Assembly: GCA_017995215.1 (NCBI GenBank)
Contig: JAGOJH010000009.1
Span: forward strand, 1-50,048
Length of the DNA stretch: 50,048 nt
Source: Thermoclostridium sp.
GTDB taxonomy: Bacteria > Bacillota > Clostridia > DSM-8532
Direction of reading: 5' to 3'
Both the position numbers and the translations under genes were made by a program. Shown piece by piece: positions 26,566-34,803 of this stretch (the stretch's first letter is position 1; every line of letters starts with the position of its first letter). Under the pieces are notes generated by a model, which ran no database searches, was not told the origin of the DNA, and saw only the letters and a program-made list of their open reading frames with translations.

Positions 26566-27396
26566 ATGAAGCATTACAAGACCTCAGAGGTTGCAAAGCT
26601 TTTCAGGCTTCATCCCAATACAATACGCCTTTATGAGCAGTGGGGTTTACTGCCTGTCATACCAAGAAGCCCTTCGGGTTACAGGCTTTTCACTCAGGCG
26701 CATATCGATCAGATAAAGTTGATCCGGATTACCATGAAGTGTACCATGTTTGGAAGAGCGATTAAAAAAACCGCTTATCAAGTTATTCAACTTGCTGCTG
26801 AAGGCAATTTTCTGGACGCGCTTCAGTGTGCCCACATCCTGAAAAATATGATCCATACGGAATGCCAGCAGGCAGAAGAAGCGGAAAGGTTCCTGGAAAG
26901 CTGGGCTTCCCATAATGCCCCGGGCTCCAATATGAAATCCGTTCCAATGCAAAAGGAAACAAGGAAAAGCAACCAACTGGATACTTCAAATGCTGACAAA
27001 GAAACTATCCCCTCCCCCGAAGAGAAGGTCAGCTTTCAAGCCGCTGCTGAAATTTTATGCATTACTCCTGATACGCTTCGTGACTGGGAACGCAACAACC
27101 TCATCCATATCCCCCGTAATCCCCTGAATGGTTATCGTGAGTATGGCAGTGAAGAAATTAACAAGCTTCGGGTTATACGGGTGCTCAGACGCTCAAATTA
27201 CAGCAACATGGCTATCCTGCGTGCAATGCAAAAGCTTGAGTCCGGTTCTTCCGAAGGGCTTCTGGAAGCCCTCGACAACCCTGAACTCGATGCCGAAAGA
27301 GGTTATCTTTGCTTTACAGACACCTTGTTGACTGCACTGTATACCGCCAAAGGCGCTGTCGAGGAAATCATCTCTCAGCTTAGCGAGCATACTTGA
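26566..27396 (+). CDS. MerR-type regulator with two helix-turn-helix domains
   Basis: A 276-residue protein with two MerR DNA-binding heads. The first (about 4-70) reads YKTSEVAKLFRLHPNTIRLYEQWGLL and SPSGYRLF. The second (about 153-225) reads SFQAAAEILCITPDTLRDWERNNLI and NPLNGYREYGSEEINKLRVI. They are joined by a helical and polar linker (70-150), and a short helical tail follows the second head. Ordinary MerR proteins have one head and dimerise through a C-terminal coil. Two heads in one chain could bind one dyad as a monomer or two sites as a dimer. Start ATG follows AGGAGATAAGT. It lies 146 bases after the UvrA-like gene and is a candidate for its regulator, although location is the only evidence. 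Confidence 0.88.
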   Translation: MKHYKTSEVAKLFRLHPNTIRLYEQWGLLPVIPRSPSGYRLFTQAHIDQIKLIRITMKCTMFGRAIKKTAYQVIQLAAEGNFLDALQCAHILKNMIHTECQQAEEAERFLESWASHNAPGSNMKSVPMQKETRKSNQLDTSNADKETIPSPEEKVSFQAAAEILCITPDTLRDWERNNLIHIPRNPLNGYREYGSEEINKLRVIRVLRRSNYSNMAILRAMQKLESGSSEGLLEALDNPELDAERGYLCFTDTLLTALYTAKGAVEEIISQLSEHT

Positions 27397-27611
27397 TCCA
27401 AACGCGTTTTTCTGGCTCTGATCCGTTACACAATAGCCGGCCTATGATTGCAAAAGTTTGCGAAAAATGTAGAAATACCTTACACTTATTTGGTACAATA
27501 AATTCAACAATACAGGCTTCGGTATTATTTTTTAGAATTCAAGCTGATGCAGGGAGCATTGTCTGTGTTGTCTGCACTTTTGATTAATCCGGTTCACGAG
27601 GAGATTGAGCG

Positions 27612-27989
27612 ATGAAAAAGAACCATTTTGGCATCATTATAAGTGTCCTTATCATTGTAGCACTGGTGATCTCGAACCTGTACTTCTTAAAAAAAACAAT
27701 GGATCTCAATAAGCAGCTGGGACGGCTGTATGAACTGGAAGCCCTGATTAGCAGCATGCAAATAGAGCATCAGGCTGAAATGGATCAGCTCATGAAAGAT
27801 CAGGAAGAAAAGCTTTCCTCGCTTACAAACGAATATACCAATAAGTTTGAAACTGTGAAAAAATCATTGAACGCCTTCGAGTACGAGCTGGAGGAGTTTT
27901 ATAAGAATAAACATATCCTGAAGGAAGATTACCTTGAGAACCTTCAGAAAATAAGGGAAATTCAAAAGGCTCTCGACGAGGGTGACTAA
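27612..27989 (+). CDS. Small membrane-anchored coiled-coil protein, unknown function
   Basis: A 125-residue protein. One N-terminal membrane helix (about 7-26, FGIIISVLIIVALVISNLYF) is followed by an almost entirely helical, charged stretch (30-122) with heptad-like spacing (MKDQEEKLSSLTNEY, ENLQKIREIQKALDEGD). ATG 27612 follows GAGGAG. I do not recognise a family. It lies 135 bases before the EF-Tu/L7-L12 lipoprotein gene on the same strand. Both products would sit at the membrane surface, but nothing in the sequence shows an interaction. Confidence 0.65.
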   Translation: MKKNHFGIIISVLIIVALVISNLYFLKKTMDLNKQLGRLYELEALISSMQIEHQAEMDQLMKDQEEKLSSLTNEYTNKFETVKKSLNAFEYELEEFYKNKHILKEDYLENLQKIREIQKALDEGD

Positions 27990-28025
27990 CAGCCAAACCC
28001 GGAAAATACAGCATAGGTTTGATGG

Positions 28026-28093
28026 TATAATAAACCCTGAAAAGAAAATTTGCGGCAACCGGTATGCTAAATCTTCCATTTAGTGGTGCTCGC
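28026..28093 (+). promoter_or_regulatory. Putative promoter and structured leader of the EF-Tu/L7-L12 lipoprotein gene
   Basis: A perfect TATAAT at 28026-28031 is flanked by a GGTTT/AAACC inverted repeat; no good -35 box is visible. The leader then holds a stem ctaaat-cttcc-atttag (28067-28083) inside a weaker outer stem (gcg...acc 28052-28060 with ggt...cgc 28085-28093). It matches no riboswitch I recognise. Confidence 0.35.
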
Positions 28094-28124
28094 AATTAAA
28101 AATACATAAGGAAGGAAACGGAGC

Positions 28125-29297
28125 ATGAAAAAAATATTCATCATTTCATTGCTGCTCGTCACGATGATGCTATCTTTTACAGCCTGTAAAGTAAAGAACA
28201 GGCCTCAACAAACTCCTCAGCCAACAACAAATACGAATATAGAGCCTGAGCAGAAAAAAGATAACAATGTGAAAGCGGGGAAAGCCGACAGCAAAGGTTC
28301 ATTAGAAAATGAACCGGCTTCTCCAACCGAATCCCCCGGCACAGAAACCTCGGGGGACGATACTACTGCCGGCGACTCATCACATCAGGATTCTCTTGTC
28401 AGTGATGATTTCTTTATGCCTGTTGAAGATGTTTTTTCAATTACAGGCAGAGGTACCGTTGTAACCGGCCACATCTTGACAGGGCATATATCAACTGGTG
28501 CGGAAATTGAATTGGTCGGGCTGTCTGAAGAGGGAAGAATGGTGACGGCCGGCGGAATTGAGATGTTTCGCAAGATAACTGATCACGCCCAGGCAGGCGA
28601 TAACGTTGGTATCATACTTGAAGGGCTGGAGCGCACGGATGTGGAAAGAGGTCAAGCCATCACGGCAAAGGGGAATGTTTCTGCACATAAAACCTTTTCG
28701 GCAACATTAAACTTTGAAGAGGGCGTGGAAATCAACGCTTCAAATGGGGTTATCAAAGCGCTTTGTTATTTTTTCACAACAGATACAACCAGTACAATTT
28801 ATCTTGATGAAAACCCGGATAATGCCGGTTCCACCACAGCCCGGATAGAACTGTTAGCCAGCCTGCCGATGAAAGAAGGCACCACCTTTACCGTTCGTCA
28901 TGAAGGTAAAGTCATTGCTTCAGGTGAAGTAACCGCACTGGATATCGAAATGAGTAAAAAACCGGTACAAGCAGGTGAAATCAATATCAACGCGTCAAAC
29001 GTTTCCAACACTTCAAGTGCTGCTAATACTTCCAGCCCTTCTGACGCTCCTAACGATCAGAAGCCTGACGATAATGGCGGATACTCAGTCACACTTGTGA
29101 GCAGCGGTTCGCAAAAAATAAAGCTCATTAAAGCAATAAGAGATATTACAGGGCTTGGCCTGGCGGAAGCCAAAGCTTTGGTGGACAATACCCCCTCGGT
29201 TATAAAAACAGGCCTGACCATGGAACAAGCACAAATAATAAAAGATGAACTTGATGCTGTGGAAGCAACCGCTGAAGTGTTGAAAGCCGGGAACTGA
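28125..29297 (+). CDS. Lipoprotein fusing EF-Tu domains 2-3 to a ribosomal L7/L12 C-terminal domain
   Basis: A 390-residue exported chimera. Residues 1-20 are a signal peptide ending LSFTA, with lipobox Cys21. Residues 22-95 form a Pro/Thr/Ser/Glu-rich spacer. Residues about 96-190 match EF-Tu domain 2 (VEDVFSITGRGTVVTG, GIEMFRKITDHAQAGDNVGI, LERTDVERGQ). Residues about 191-275 match EF-Tu domain 3 (CYFFTTDTTSTIYL, LPMKEGTTFTVRHEGKVIASGEV). The GTPase domain is absent. A Ser/Asn-rich linker leads to an L7/L12 C-terminal domain (about 322-388: KIKLIKAIRDITGLGLAEAKALVD), which keeps the Lys and Arg residues equivalent to those that contact translation factors. It cannot function in translation outside the membrane; binding to a surface partner is the likely role. 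A hairpin terminator follows. Domain calls are strong; function is unknown. Confidence 0.85.
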   Translation: MKKIFIISLLLVTMMLSFTACKVKNRPQQTPQPTTNTNIEPEQKKDNNVKAGKADSKGSLENEPASPTESPGTETSGDDTTAGDSSHQDSLVSDDFFMPVEDVFSITGRGTVVTGHILTGHISTGAEIELVGLSEEGRMVTAGGIEMFRKITDHAQAGDNVGIILEGLERTDVERGQAITAKGNVSAHKTFSATLNFEEGVEINASNGVIKALCYFFTTDTTSTIYLDENPDNAGSTTARIELLASLPMKEGTTFTVRHEGKVIASGEVTALDIEMSKKPVQAGEININASNVSNTSSAANTSSPSDAPNDQKPDDNGGYSVTLVSSGSQKIKLIKAIRDITGLGLAEAKALVDNTPSVIKTGLTMEQAQIIKDELDAVEATAEVLKAGN

Positions 29298-29332
29298 CAG
29301 AACGTTATGATAGTGCCTTGTGGCTGTATTCT

Positions 29333-29362
29333 AAAAGGACCCGGTTTATACCGAGTCCTTTT
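29333..29362 (+). terminator. Rho-independent terminator after the EF-Tu/L7-L12 lipoprotein gene
   Basis: Stem aaaaggac (29333-29340) with gtcctttt (29355-29362), continued by cgg/ccg around the loop tttata. The descending arm ends in TTTT. It closes the rightward transcript 35 bases after the stop and may also serve the convergent operon. Confidence 0.75.
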
Positions 29363-29456
29363 ATTGTGTCGGAAACTGTGTTTAATGATTGTTTTTTAAA
29401 CAAAAACGTGGGAGAATACCCAATGGTGTATGATTTACCGAGTAAAAACCAGTGTT

Positions 29457-30026
29457 TTACTGCTGTTCACTTCCAGCAAAATCAACAGAGGCATATTGCA
29501 CTGAAACCACTTCGTTGTTCTCAAGAATGAAGCTGAGGTTGCATTTACCTTTGGTATATGTGTATTGGCTGAAGGATTGCTGATAATCCGTACCATACGC
29601 CTTTGTAATATCCTCGAGGGAAGCGTTCAGGCCTATGCCTTCCGGCGTTGTAATACTGTCATCGAGGAAATGGATGGATGCAATATAGTCTTTTTCACCT
29701 TTGGTATAGGTTTGAAATTCAAAACCACCATAGGTGTAGACCTTATCCATCCCCTCAAAGGCGCAGCTTGGGGCCTCAAAATAGTTCATGGGTTCTCCCA
29801 GGGCATCCAGGACCGTGGTTGATTCAGCTTCAACGGCTATCTTTACGCCTTTATACTCAAAAACATAGCCCAAGTCTTCATTTGGGTTGGAATTGCCTGT
29901 CTGCGGCTGTGGGTTGTCATTATTTCCGGCAACGTCCCTGTTTCCTACTTTTAGCAGTAAAATGGCAGCAAGCGCTACAACCAGCATAAGTGCAACAGCG
30001 ATAATCACAATCACATTTTTCTTCAT
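29457..30026 (-). CDS. Membrane-anchored extracytoplasmic protein, unknown function, last gene of the dlt-like operon
   Basis: A 189-residue protein with one N-terminal membrane helix (about 4-25), an Asn/Pro/Gly-rich linker (30-50) and a small globular domain (about 52-180) with GYVFEYKGVKIAVEAEST, LGEPMNYFEAPSCAFEGMDKVYTYGGFEFQTY and GLNASLEDITKAYG. I do not recognise a named family; the pattern resembles small periplasmic or pseudo-periplasmic beta-rich domains. Start ATG 30026 lies one base after the SGNH gene stop with GAGG six bases upstream, so it is coupled to that gene. Location implies a part in the surface-modification pathway. Confidence 0.7.
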   Translation of the reverse strand: MKKNVIVIIAVALMLVVALAAILLLKVGNRDVAGNNDNPQPQTGNSNPNEDLGYVFEYKGVKIAVEAESTTVLDALGEPMNYFEAPSCAFEGMDKVYTYGGFEFQTYTKGEKDYIASIHFLDDSITTPEGIGLNASLEDITKAYGTDYQQSFSQYTYTKGKCNLSFILENNEVVSVQYASVDFAGSEQQ

Positions 30027-30027
30027 T

Positions 30028-31107
30028 TTAATCCTCATTCCTCCTGGTGTTGAATGCCTTTATATATCCCAGCGATTCCAGTTCGGCGTATTGGTTATCC
30101 ATCGTCTGGTAATAGAAGGCAATTTTTTCACTCCATTGTTCATTCAATGCGGCATTGCTGCGGTGATCCTCCAAAGCGAAGCGTTCCATCAGGATTTCAC
30201 CGAAATACCGCGACATCTTTTCAGCTCCTGAAAGGTTCAGGTGCAACCCGGCGTCATAGGTATCCCGGCTAAAGTCAATGCCTATTTCATCAGTATAATC
30301 TAAAAAGTTTATATAGGAAAGATCATTTTCTTTCGCATACTCCCGTATTTGGTCATCCCATTGCTCATACCAATGGGGATAAAGGGTGGGCGCTTTTATC
30401 AGCACAAGCTCTATGTCATTATCTTTGCACAGGGTCGTCATTTTATCCAGATATTCATAGCAGACATCACCAAACTGGTAGTTGGGCAGCTTTTTTGCCT
30501 GCGGCAGATTTGTCATGGGCTTTGAATCCACACGCATCAAATAGCCGTTATGGGAAATCTGCTCCTTTTTCAAAAGGTATTCAAAATCCTCCCCCTTTAT
30601 TTCGCTCCACCTGGAATGATAGCGAAGGATAGGAAATAAATAAGTGATAAACTCTTCATCCTGCATCATCGATGCCCGAATGGCCTTCAGCTTTGAAAGC
30701 GACAGCGGCATGGCATCCAACGCCATGCGGTTGTATGCTTCCTTTTGGGGTTCGTCATATTTCATTGAAAGAACATTAAACACAACCACCTTGGGTTTTT
30801 CATACCGAAGCGTATCCTCCAGCAGGTAATAGGAATGCCAGATCAGTTGCTGTGCGCTGCCGCGGATAAAGCTGGTGATGCCGAATTGCTCCCACAGCGT
30901 CACTGGAGAGAAATTTTCATAAACCTCACAATCCCCGATGAAGATCACATCGTGGTTCTTGTTCTCTTCCTGATAATACTCCGAAATCAGAGCGCCTTCA
31001 AGGATCTCCGTCATGTATTTCGGCATCAAAAGCCTTTGGAGGAAGCTGAGCAATATGATGGTTATGATGACCGCTGCGGCCACCTGAATCATTTTTCTTT
31101 TTTTCAT
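30028..31107 (-). CDS. DltD/SGNH-like membrane-anchored protein with cysteine at the nucleophile position
   Basis: A 359-residue protein with one N-terminal membrane helix (about 7-26) and an SGNH-hydrolase-like extracytoplasmic domain. Block I reads VIFIGDCEVYENF, with Cys60 where GDS or GSS normally places the catalytic serine. The C-terminal block reads YDAGLHLNLSG (Asp285, His289). DltD-type proteins act with an MBOAT protein in moving acyl groups to surface polymers. Here Cys60 could form a thioester intermediate, or the protein may only bind. Start ATG 31107 follows AGGAGGAAGAGAACC. It sits between the MBOAT gene and a small anchored protein, as DltD sits near DltB. Not a canonical DltD by sequence. 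Confidence 0.82.
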   Translation of the reverse strand: MKKRKMIQVAAAVIITIILLSFLQRLLMPKYMTEILEGALISEYYQEENKNHDVIFIGDCEVYENFSPVTLWEQFGITSFIRGSAQQLIWHSYYLLEDTLRYEKPKVVVFNVLSMKYDEPQKEAYNRMALDAMPLSLSKLKAIRASMMQDEEFITYLFPILRYHSRWSEIKGEDFEYLLKKEQISHNGYLMRVDSKPMTNLPQAKKLPNYQFGDVCYEYLDKMTTLCKDNDIELVLIKAPTLYPHWYEQWDDQIREYAKENDLSYINFLDYTDEIGIDFSRDTYDAGLHLNLSGAEKMSRYFGEILMERFALEDHRSNAALNEQWSEKIAFYYQTMDNQYAELESLGYIKAFNTRRNED

Positions 31108-31204
31108 GGTTCTCTTCCTCCTGATGATAAAAGTGGGCTGCGCCCACACTCCAAAGTCGGTAATCACAGCTGCAAAACATCAAATTTCTGGCAGCAATAA
31201 GGTA

Positions 31205-32794
31205 CTAAAACTGGTTGTAAATAAACTGATTGCTGTCGTAACCGATACCATATGCCCCAAAGGTAATCACCGCTATCAGCAAAGCAATATACACCGCATA
31301 ACGCACCAGCCCATGCCTTTCGGCCAGGTTTTCCCTGGGACTGCCGCTTCTTTGCAGCAAGCTGAAAACGATCATCGCAAAAACACCCACCAGCAGAACA
31401 ACGTAATCTGCACGCTGCAGCCCCAGCTGAAGCAATACCCCACTGAAGACCTCCCTGAAATTCCACTTAGTAAACAGGGTTCCAAACATTTTGAAGCTCA
31501 CACCCACATCCCGGTAACAATCCAGAATGCGCAGCGAGCACATCAAAAGGAAAGTCCTGACGACCTGAAACATGCGGAACAGATAGCTTTCCCGAACATG
31601 GAACCTTGCGTGAAACCTCTCGTACAGGGGTTCGCATTCCTGTGAAACGATAATTACAAGGCAGTTCATCAACCCCCACACAATAAAGTTCCAGCTGGCA
31701 CCATGCCAGATACCGGTGGCGAACCACACCGTAATGGTGGAAAGATAGACGGGCACCCTCTTGCCTATCTTATCCCCCAGCTTCTCCCTGCTGCTTTTGG
31801 AAAGGTTCAGCATGGGTGTGCTGATGGAGATGGGATAAAACACATAATCCCTGAACCATGTGCCCATGGTGATATGCCACCTTCTCCAGTATTCTGTGAT
31901 GGACTTTGAAAAGAACGGCCGCTGGAAATTTTCCTGCAGCCTGATGCCAAACACCTGGGCGATACCGATAGTGATGTCAATCCCCCCGGTAAAGTCGGCA
32001 TAAAGCTGTACGGCATAAAACAGCATGCCCACCAGAACAAAAATGCCCTGGTAATTCTCGGGATCCTTCGTGATGGTATTCACCGCCACTAAAATGCGAT
32101 CAGCTATGACCAGCTTTTTAAAGAAGCCCCAAAGAATGCGCTGCAGCCCGAAAGAAATGCTGCGTCCGTCAAAGGAATGCTCTTGATACAGGGTTTGGCT
32201 TAAATCATCGTAACGGCTGATGGGGCCCTGGATCAGTTGTGGGAAGAAGGATACGAAAAGCGCCAGCTTGCCAAGGTTTTGCTGGGGTTCATACTTTCCT
32301 CGATAAACATCCACCAGATAGCCTACGGTTTGAAAGGTGTAAAAGGAGATGCCCATGGGCAGCATCAGATCCAAAAAGGATAATTCGCCAGCCTGAAACA
32401 GGCGAAGCACCGAATTAACATTGAAAATCGCAAAATTCGTATATTTCAGCACCACAAGAATGCCTAAATCGATACCAAGGCATAGAATCAGCAGCCTCTT
32501 TTGCCTTTTTTTCATCTGATCCTTGTAGGCTTTCTTATCTTCTTTTAATAGCAGCGTTTTATTTTCTTTCAGGTATACTGCCTGTTCCTGTTGCAGCTGC
32601 CCGATTCTCCTTGAGAAGAAGAAGGTTGCCAGAATCGTCACTGCCATAAAGGCCACATTGTCCCAGCCTGAATAGCAATAAAAGGCGAAGCTTCCCACCA
32701 AAAGAAGCATCCATTGCAGTTTCTTCGGGATCAGGTAGTACAGGATAAAAAGTATCACTAAAAGCAAAATGAAGGTATATGAGGTAAATAGCAT
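31205..32794 (-). CDS. MBOAT-family O-acyltransferase (DltB/AlgI-like)
   Basis: A 529-residue integral membrane protein with about ten or more hydrophobic helices. MBOAT marks: SFFPQLIQGPISRYDD, WRRWHITMGTWFRDYVFYP and the catalytic histidine in TGIWHGASWNFIVWGL. MBOAT proteins pass an acyl or aminoacyl group from a donor on one side of the membrane to a hydroxyl on the other. In dlt systems DltB receives D-alanine from DltC. Here the upstream carrier protein and adenylation enzyme suggest the same logic. It is 156 bases downstream of the carrier gene, and this gap holds a degenerate copy of the dispersed repeat. Confidence 0.92.
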   Translation of the reverse strand: MLFTSYTFILLLVILFILYYLIPKKLQWMLLLVGSFAFYCYSGWDNVAFMAVTILATFFFSRRIGQLQQEQAVYLKENKTLLLKEDKKAYKDQMKKRQKRLLILCLGIDLGILVVLKYTNFAIFNVNSVLRLFQAGELSFLDLMLPMGISFYTFQTVGYLVDVYRGKYEPQQNLGKLALFVSFFPQLIQGPISRYDDLSQTLYQEHSFDGRSISFGLQRILWGFFKKLVIADRILVAVNTITKDPENYQGIFVLVGMLFYAVQLYADFTGGIDITIGIAQVFGIRLQENFQRPFFSKSITEYWRRWHITMGTWFRDYVFYPISISTPMLNLSKSSREKLGDKIGKRVPVYLSTITVWFATGIWHGASWNFIVWGLMNCLVIIVSQECEPLYERFHARFHVRESYLFRMFQVVRTFLLMCSLRILDCYRDVGVSFKMFGTLFTKWNFREVFSGVLLQLGLQRADYVVLLVGVFAMIVFSLLQRSGSPRENLAERHGLVRYAVYIALLIAVITFGAYGIGYDSNQFIYNQF

Positions 32795-32850
32795 ACGTTT
32801 CCAGTCCTTTAAAATTATTGTCCTGCTTGAATTACCAAGCCTGTTCGAAC

Positions 32851-32934
32851 ATCATTCTGAGTTAGAGGAGAAGCCTCTTCACAGCCTGATTATCAGCTCC
32901 TTCGCTGCGCTCAGGAGCACAGGCACATGCTTAA
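32851..32934 (-). repeat. Dispersed intergenic repeat, degenerate copy 3
   Basis: Contains agctccttcgctgcgctcag followed by agcacaggcacatgctta, a recognisable but decayed version of the agatccttcacttcgttnag - aggctg - ctgctta series of the other copies. It lies inside the dlt-like operon, between the MBOAT and carrier-protein genes. Confidence 0.5.
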
Positions 32935-32950
32935 GATAATAAATTCAAAC

Positions 32951-33178
32951 TTATTCGTCCTGCAGCCGTTCAATCAAGGCATACAGCGCTTTAGCCGAAT
33001 TAAAATTCTTTGGGATGATCTCATCCACCGGAATTCTGATATCGTATTCTTCATTAATTTCGGAAATTAAAGTGATGATATCAAATGAATCCAGCACCTT
33101 GTCGTCGATAAGGGTTTCACTGGTTTCAAAGTCAACCTCGGGATGCAACTCCTGCAATATATTCAATAATGCTTCCAT
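32951..33178 (-). CDS. Acyl/aminoacyl carrier protein (DltC-like)
   Basis: A 75-residue acidic carrier protein. Ser31 in the motif VLDSFDIITLISEINEEY is the expected 4'-phosphopantetheine attachment site. After activation by the adenylation enzyme encoded immediately upstream (one-base gap), the amino acid would be held here as a thioester and presented to the MBOAT protein. The size and the DSFD motif fit DltC or D-alanyl carrier relatives; acyl carriers of fatty acid synthesis usually have DSL. Context decides the dlt-like reading. Confidence 0.88.
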   Translation of the reverse strand: MEALLNILQELHPEVDFETSETLIDDKVLDSFDIITLISEINEEYDIRIPVDEIIPKNFNSAKALYALIERLQDE

Positions 33179-33179
33179 T

Positions 33180-34712
33180 TTACACAGTCTCCTTCTTTGT
33201 TTTCACATATTTTTCCTTCAGCAACAGCCGGTTGATTTTTCCGTTATTGGTCAGCGGCATCACATCCAACTGATCCACCAGGTTCGGGATCATATATCTG
33301 GGCAGCTTTTCCTTTGCATATTGCACCACCTCAGCCTTAGCCGGGCTTCCCATATAGCATAGGATGATCTTCTTCTTCTCGTCATCAAAAATGCAGCAGG
33401 AATTGACAATGCCATTCATGCGGTTGATCACCATCTCAATTTCGCCCAACTCGATGCGATGCCCCATATGCTTGATTTGGTAATCCTTGCGGGACATGAA
33501 AATCAGCTCGCCCCGCTCGTTCAGCCTGCCAATGTCGCCAGTGCGGTAGATACGTTCAGGGTACATGTCGTTCAGCGGGTTTTGAACAAAGGCGTCCTGG
33601 GTTCGGGCAAAGTCCTTGTAATACCCCAGTGTCAGTGAGGTTCCGCGAATACAGATCTCCCCGGGCTGCCCCGGGGCCGCTTCCCGGTTTTGATCATCCA
33701 GCAGCAGAATTTCTGTATTCCTGAAAGGCTTTCCGATAGGGATGACATCCTGCTCTGAAAACTCCCTGTCCGCCTCATAATAACAGGACATTCCGGTTGC
33801 TTCAGTAGGCCCGTAAAGGTTGATAAACCTGGCATTTGGCAGGGTCTTCTTCCACAACAGGAACTGCTTCATCGGAAATACTTCGCTGCCAAATGCAATG
33901 GTGTGCAGGGTTTCCGGGATAACCCTGTCAAATACGCCCAACCCGGAGATCAACGTCAGTGCCGGAACCACCCAGCAAACCGTGTTGATTTTTTTCTCAT
34001 TTAAAAACTCCACCAGCTTCAATGGGAACATGAACAAATCCTTTGGAATGATCACGGCGGTGGCGCCATACTTCAGTGTCGGATAGATTTCCTTCAAAGA
34101 TGCATCCACATACAGCGGCGTCTGGTTGCCGAATATGGTGTTCTCGTTGACAGCCAGAACCTCGGACAGGCTTTCGATATAATCGATCACAGAGCGATGG
34201 CATGCCACAACCCCTTTGGGCACCCCGGTGGAACCAGAGGTAAAAACGATATAGATCGGATCAGTATCGATGACCCTGGAGGAAATATGCTGTAAGGCTG
34301 CTTCATCTGGTCGGGTATTGACCATGTTATCGTAATGATAAACCTTTCCGGTATAGCTAAACTGCTCAATTTTATCCCGAGTGGAGTCATCACAGAGGAT
34401 TGCCGAAGGCTTCAGGTTTTCAAAGATCAACTCGATGCGGTGCGCGGGCATCTCTTCATCAATAGGCACATAATAGTTCCCTGAATAAACCACCCCCAAA
34501 AAGGTGACAATGGTTTTCGGGTGTTTTTTCATAAAAACCACAACAGGTTTCTTATATAGACCCTGTTGGCACAAAAAAGTTCCTATGGCCCTTGCGCTGT
34601 CATAGACCTGCCGGAAGGAAAGCTCTTCCGATTCGTTGGCATAGCAGGCTTTATCCGGATATTGATGAACAATATTCTCAAGATATTCAAGAATATTCGT
34701 CTGTCTTTTCAT
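33180..34712 (-). CDS. Amino acid adenylation enzyme (DltA/NRPS A-domain-like)
   Basis: A 510-residue stand-alone adenylation domain that would activate an amino acid with ATP and load it on the carrier protein. Core motifs: A3 FTSGSTGVPKG (157-167), A4 region PLYVDASLKEIYPTL with Asp203 in the place that holds the alpha-ammonium group, A5 NLYGPTEAT (298-306), A7 YRTGDIG, A8 HRIELGEIE and A10 NGKINRLLL with the catalytic lysine. In Bacillus DltA a cysteine in FCGEVL helps select D-alanine; here the segment reads FGSEVF (Gly275), so the pocket differs. The substrate may therefore be another small or acidic amino acid. It lies between the racemase and carrier genes. Confidence 0.9.
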   Translation of the reverse strand: MKRQTNILEYLENIVHQYPDKACYANESEELSFRQVYDSARAIGTFLCQQGLYKKPVVVFMKKHPKTIVTFLGVVYSGNYYVPIDEEMPAHRIELIFENLKPSAILCDDSTRDKIEQFSYTGKVYHYDNMVNTRPDEAALQHISSRVIDTDPIYIVFTSGSTGVPKGVVACHRSVIDYIESLSEVLAVNENTIFGNQTPLYVDASLKEIYPTLKYGATAVIIPKDLFMFPLKLVEFLNEKKINTVCWVVPALTLISGLGVFDRVIPETLHTIAFGSEVFPMKQFLLWKKTLPNARFINLYGPTEATGMSCYYEADREFSEQDVIPIGKPFRNTEILLLDDQNREAAPGQPGEICIRGTSLTLGYYKDFARTQDAFVQNPLNDMYPERIYRTGDIGRLNERGELIFMSRKDYQIKHMGHRIELGEIEMVINRMNGIVNSCCIFDDEKKKIILCYMGSPAKAEVVQYAKEKLPRYMIPNLVDQLDVMPLTNNGKINRLLLKEKYVKTKKETV

Positions 34713-34803
34713 TTTTCGCGTTCACTCCTGTGTATATCATCCAGTTGTTATTTTGTTGGTTATGTAACTGCATATCTTGTGTTTCCCGGTACCAATTCGA
34801 TAT

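Noticed and set aside
28125..29297. Frameshifted or fused translation elongation factor gene
   Set aside because: The frame is intact from signal peptide to end, with spacer linkers between domains and a terminator right after; the G domain is absent instead of broken.
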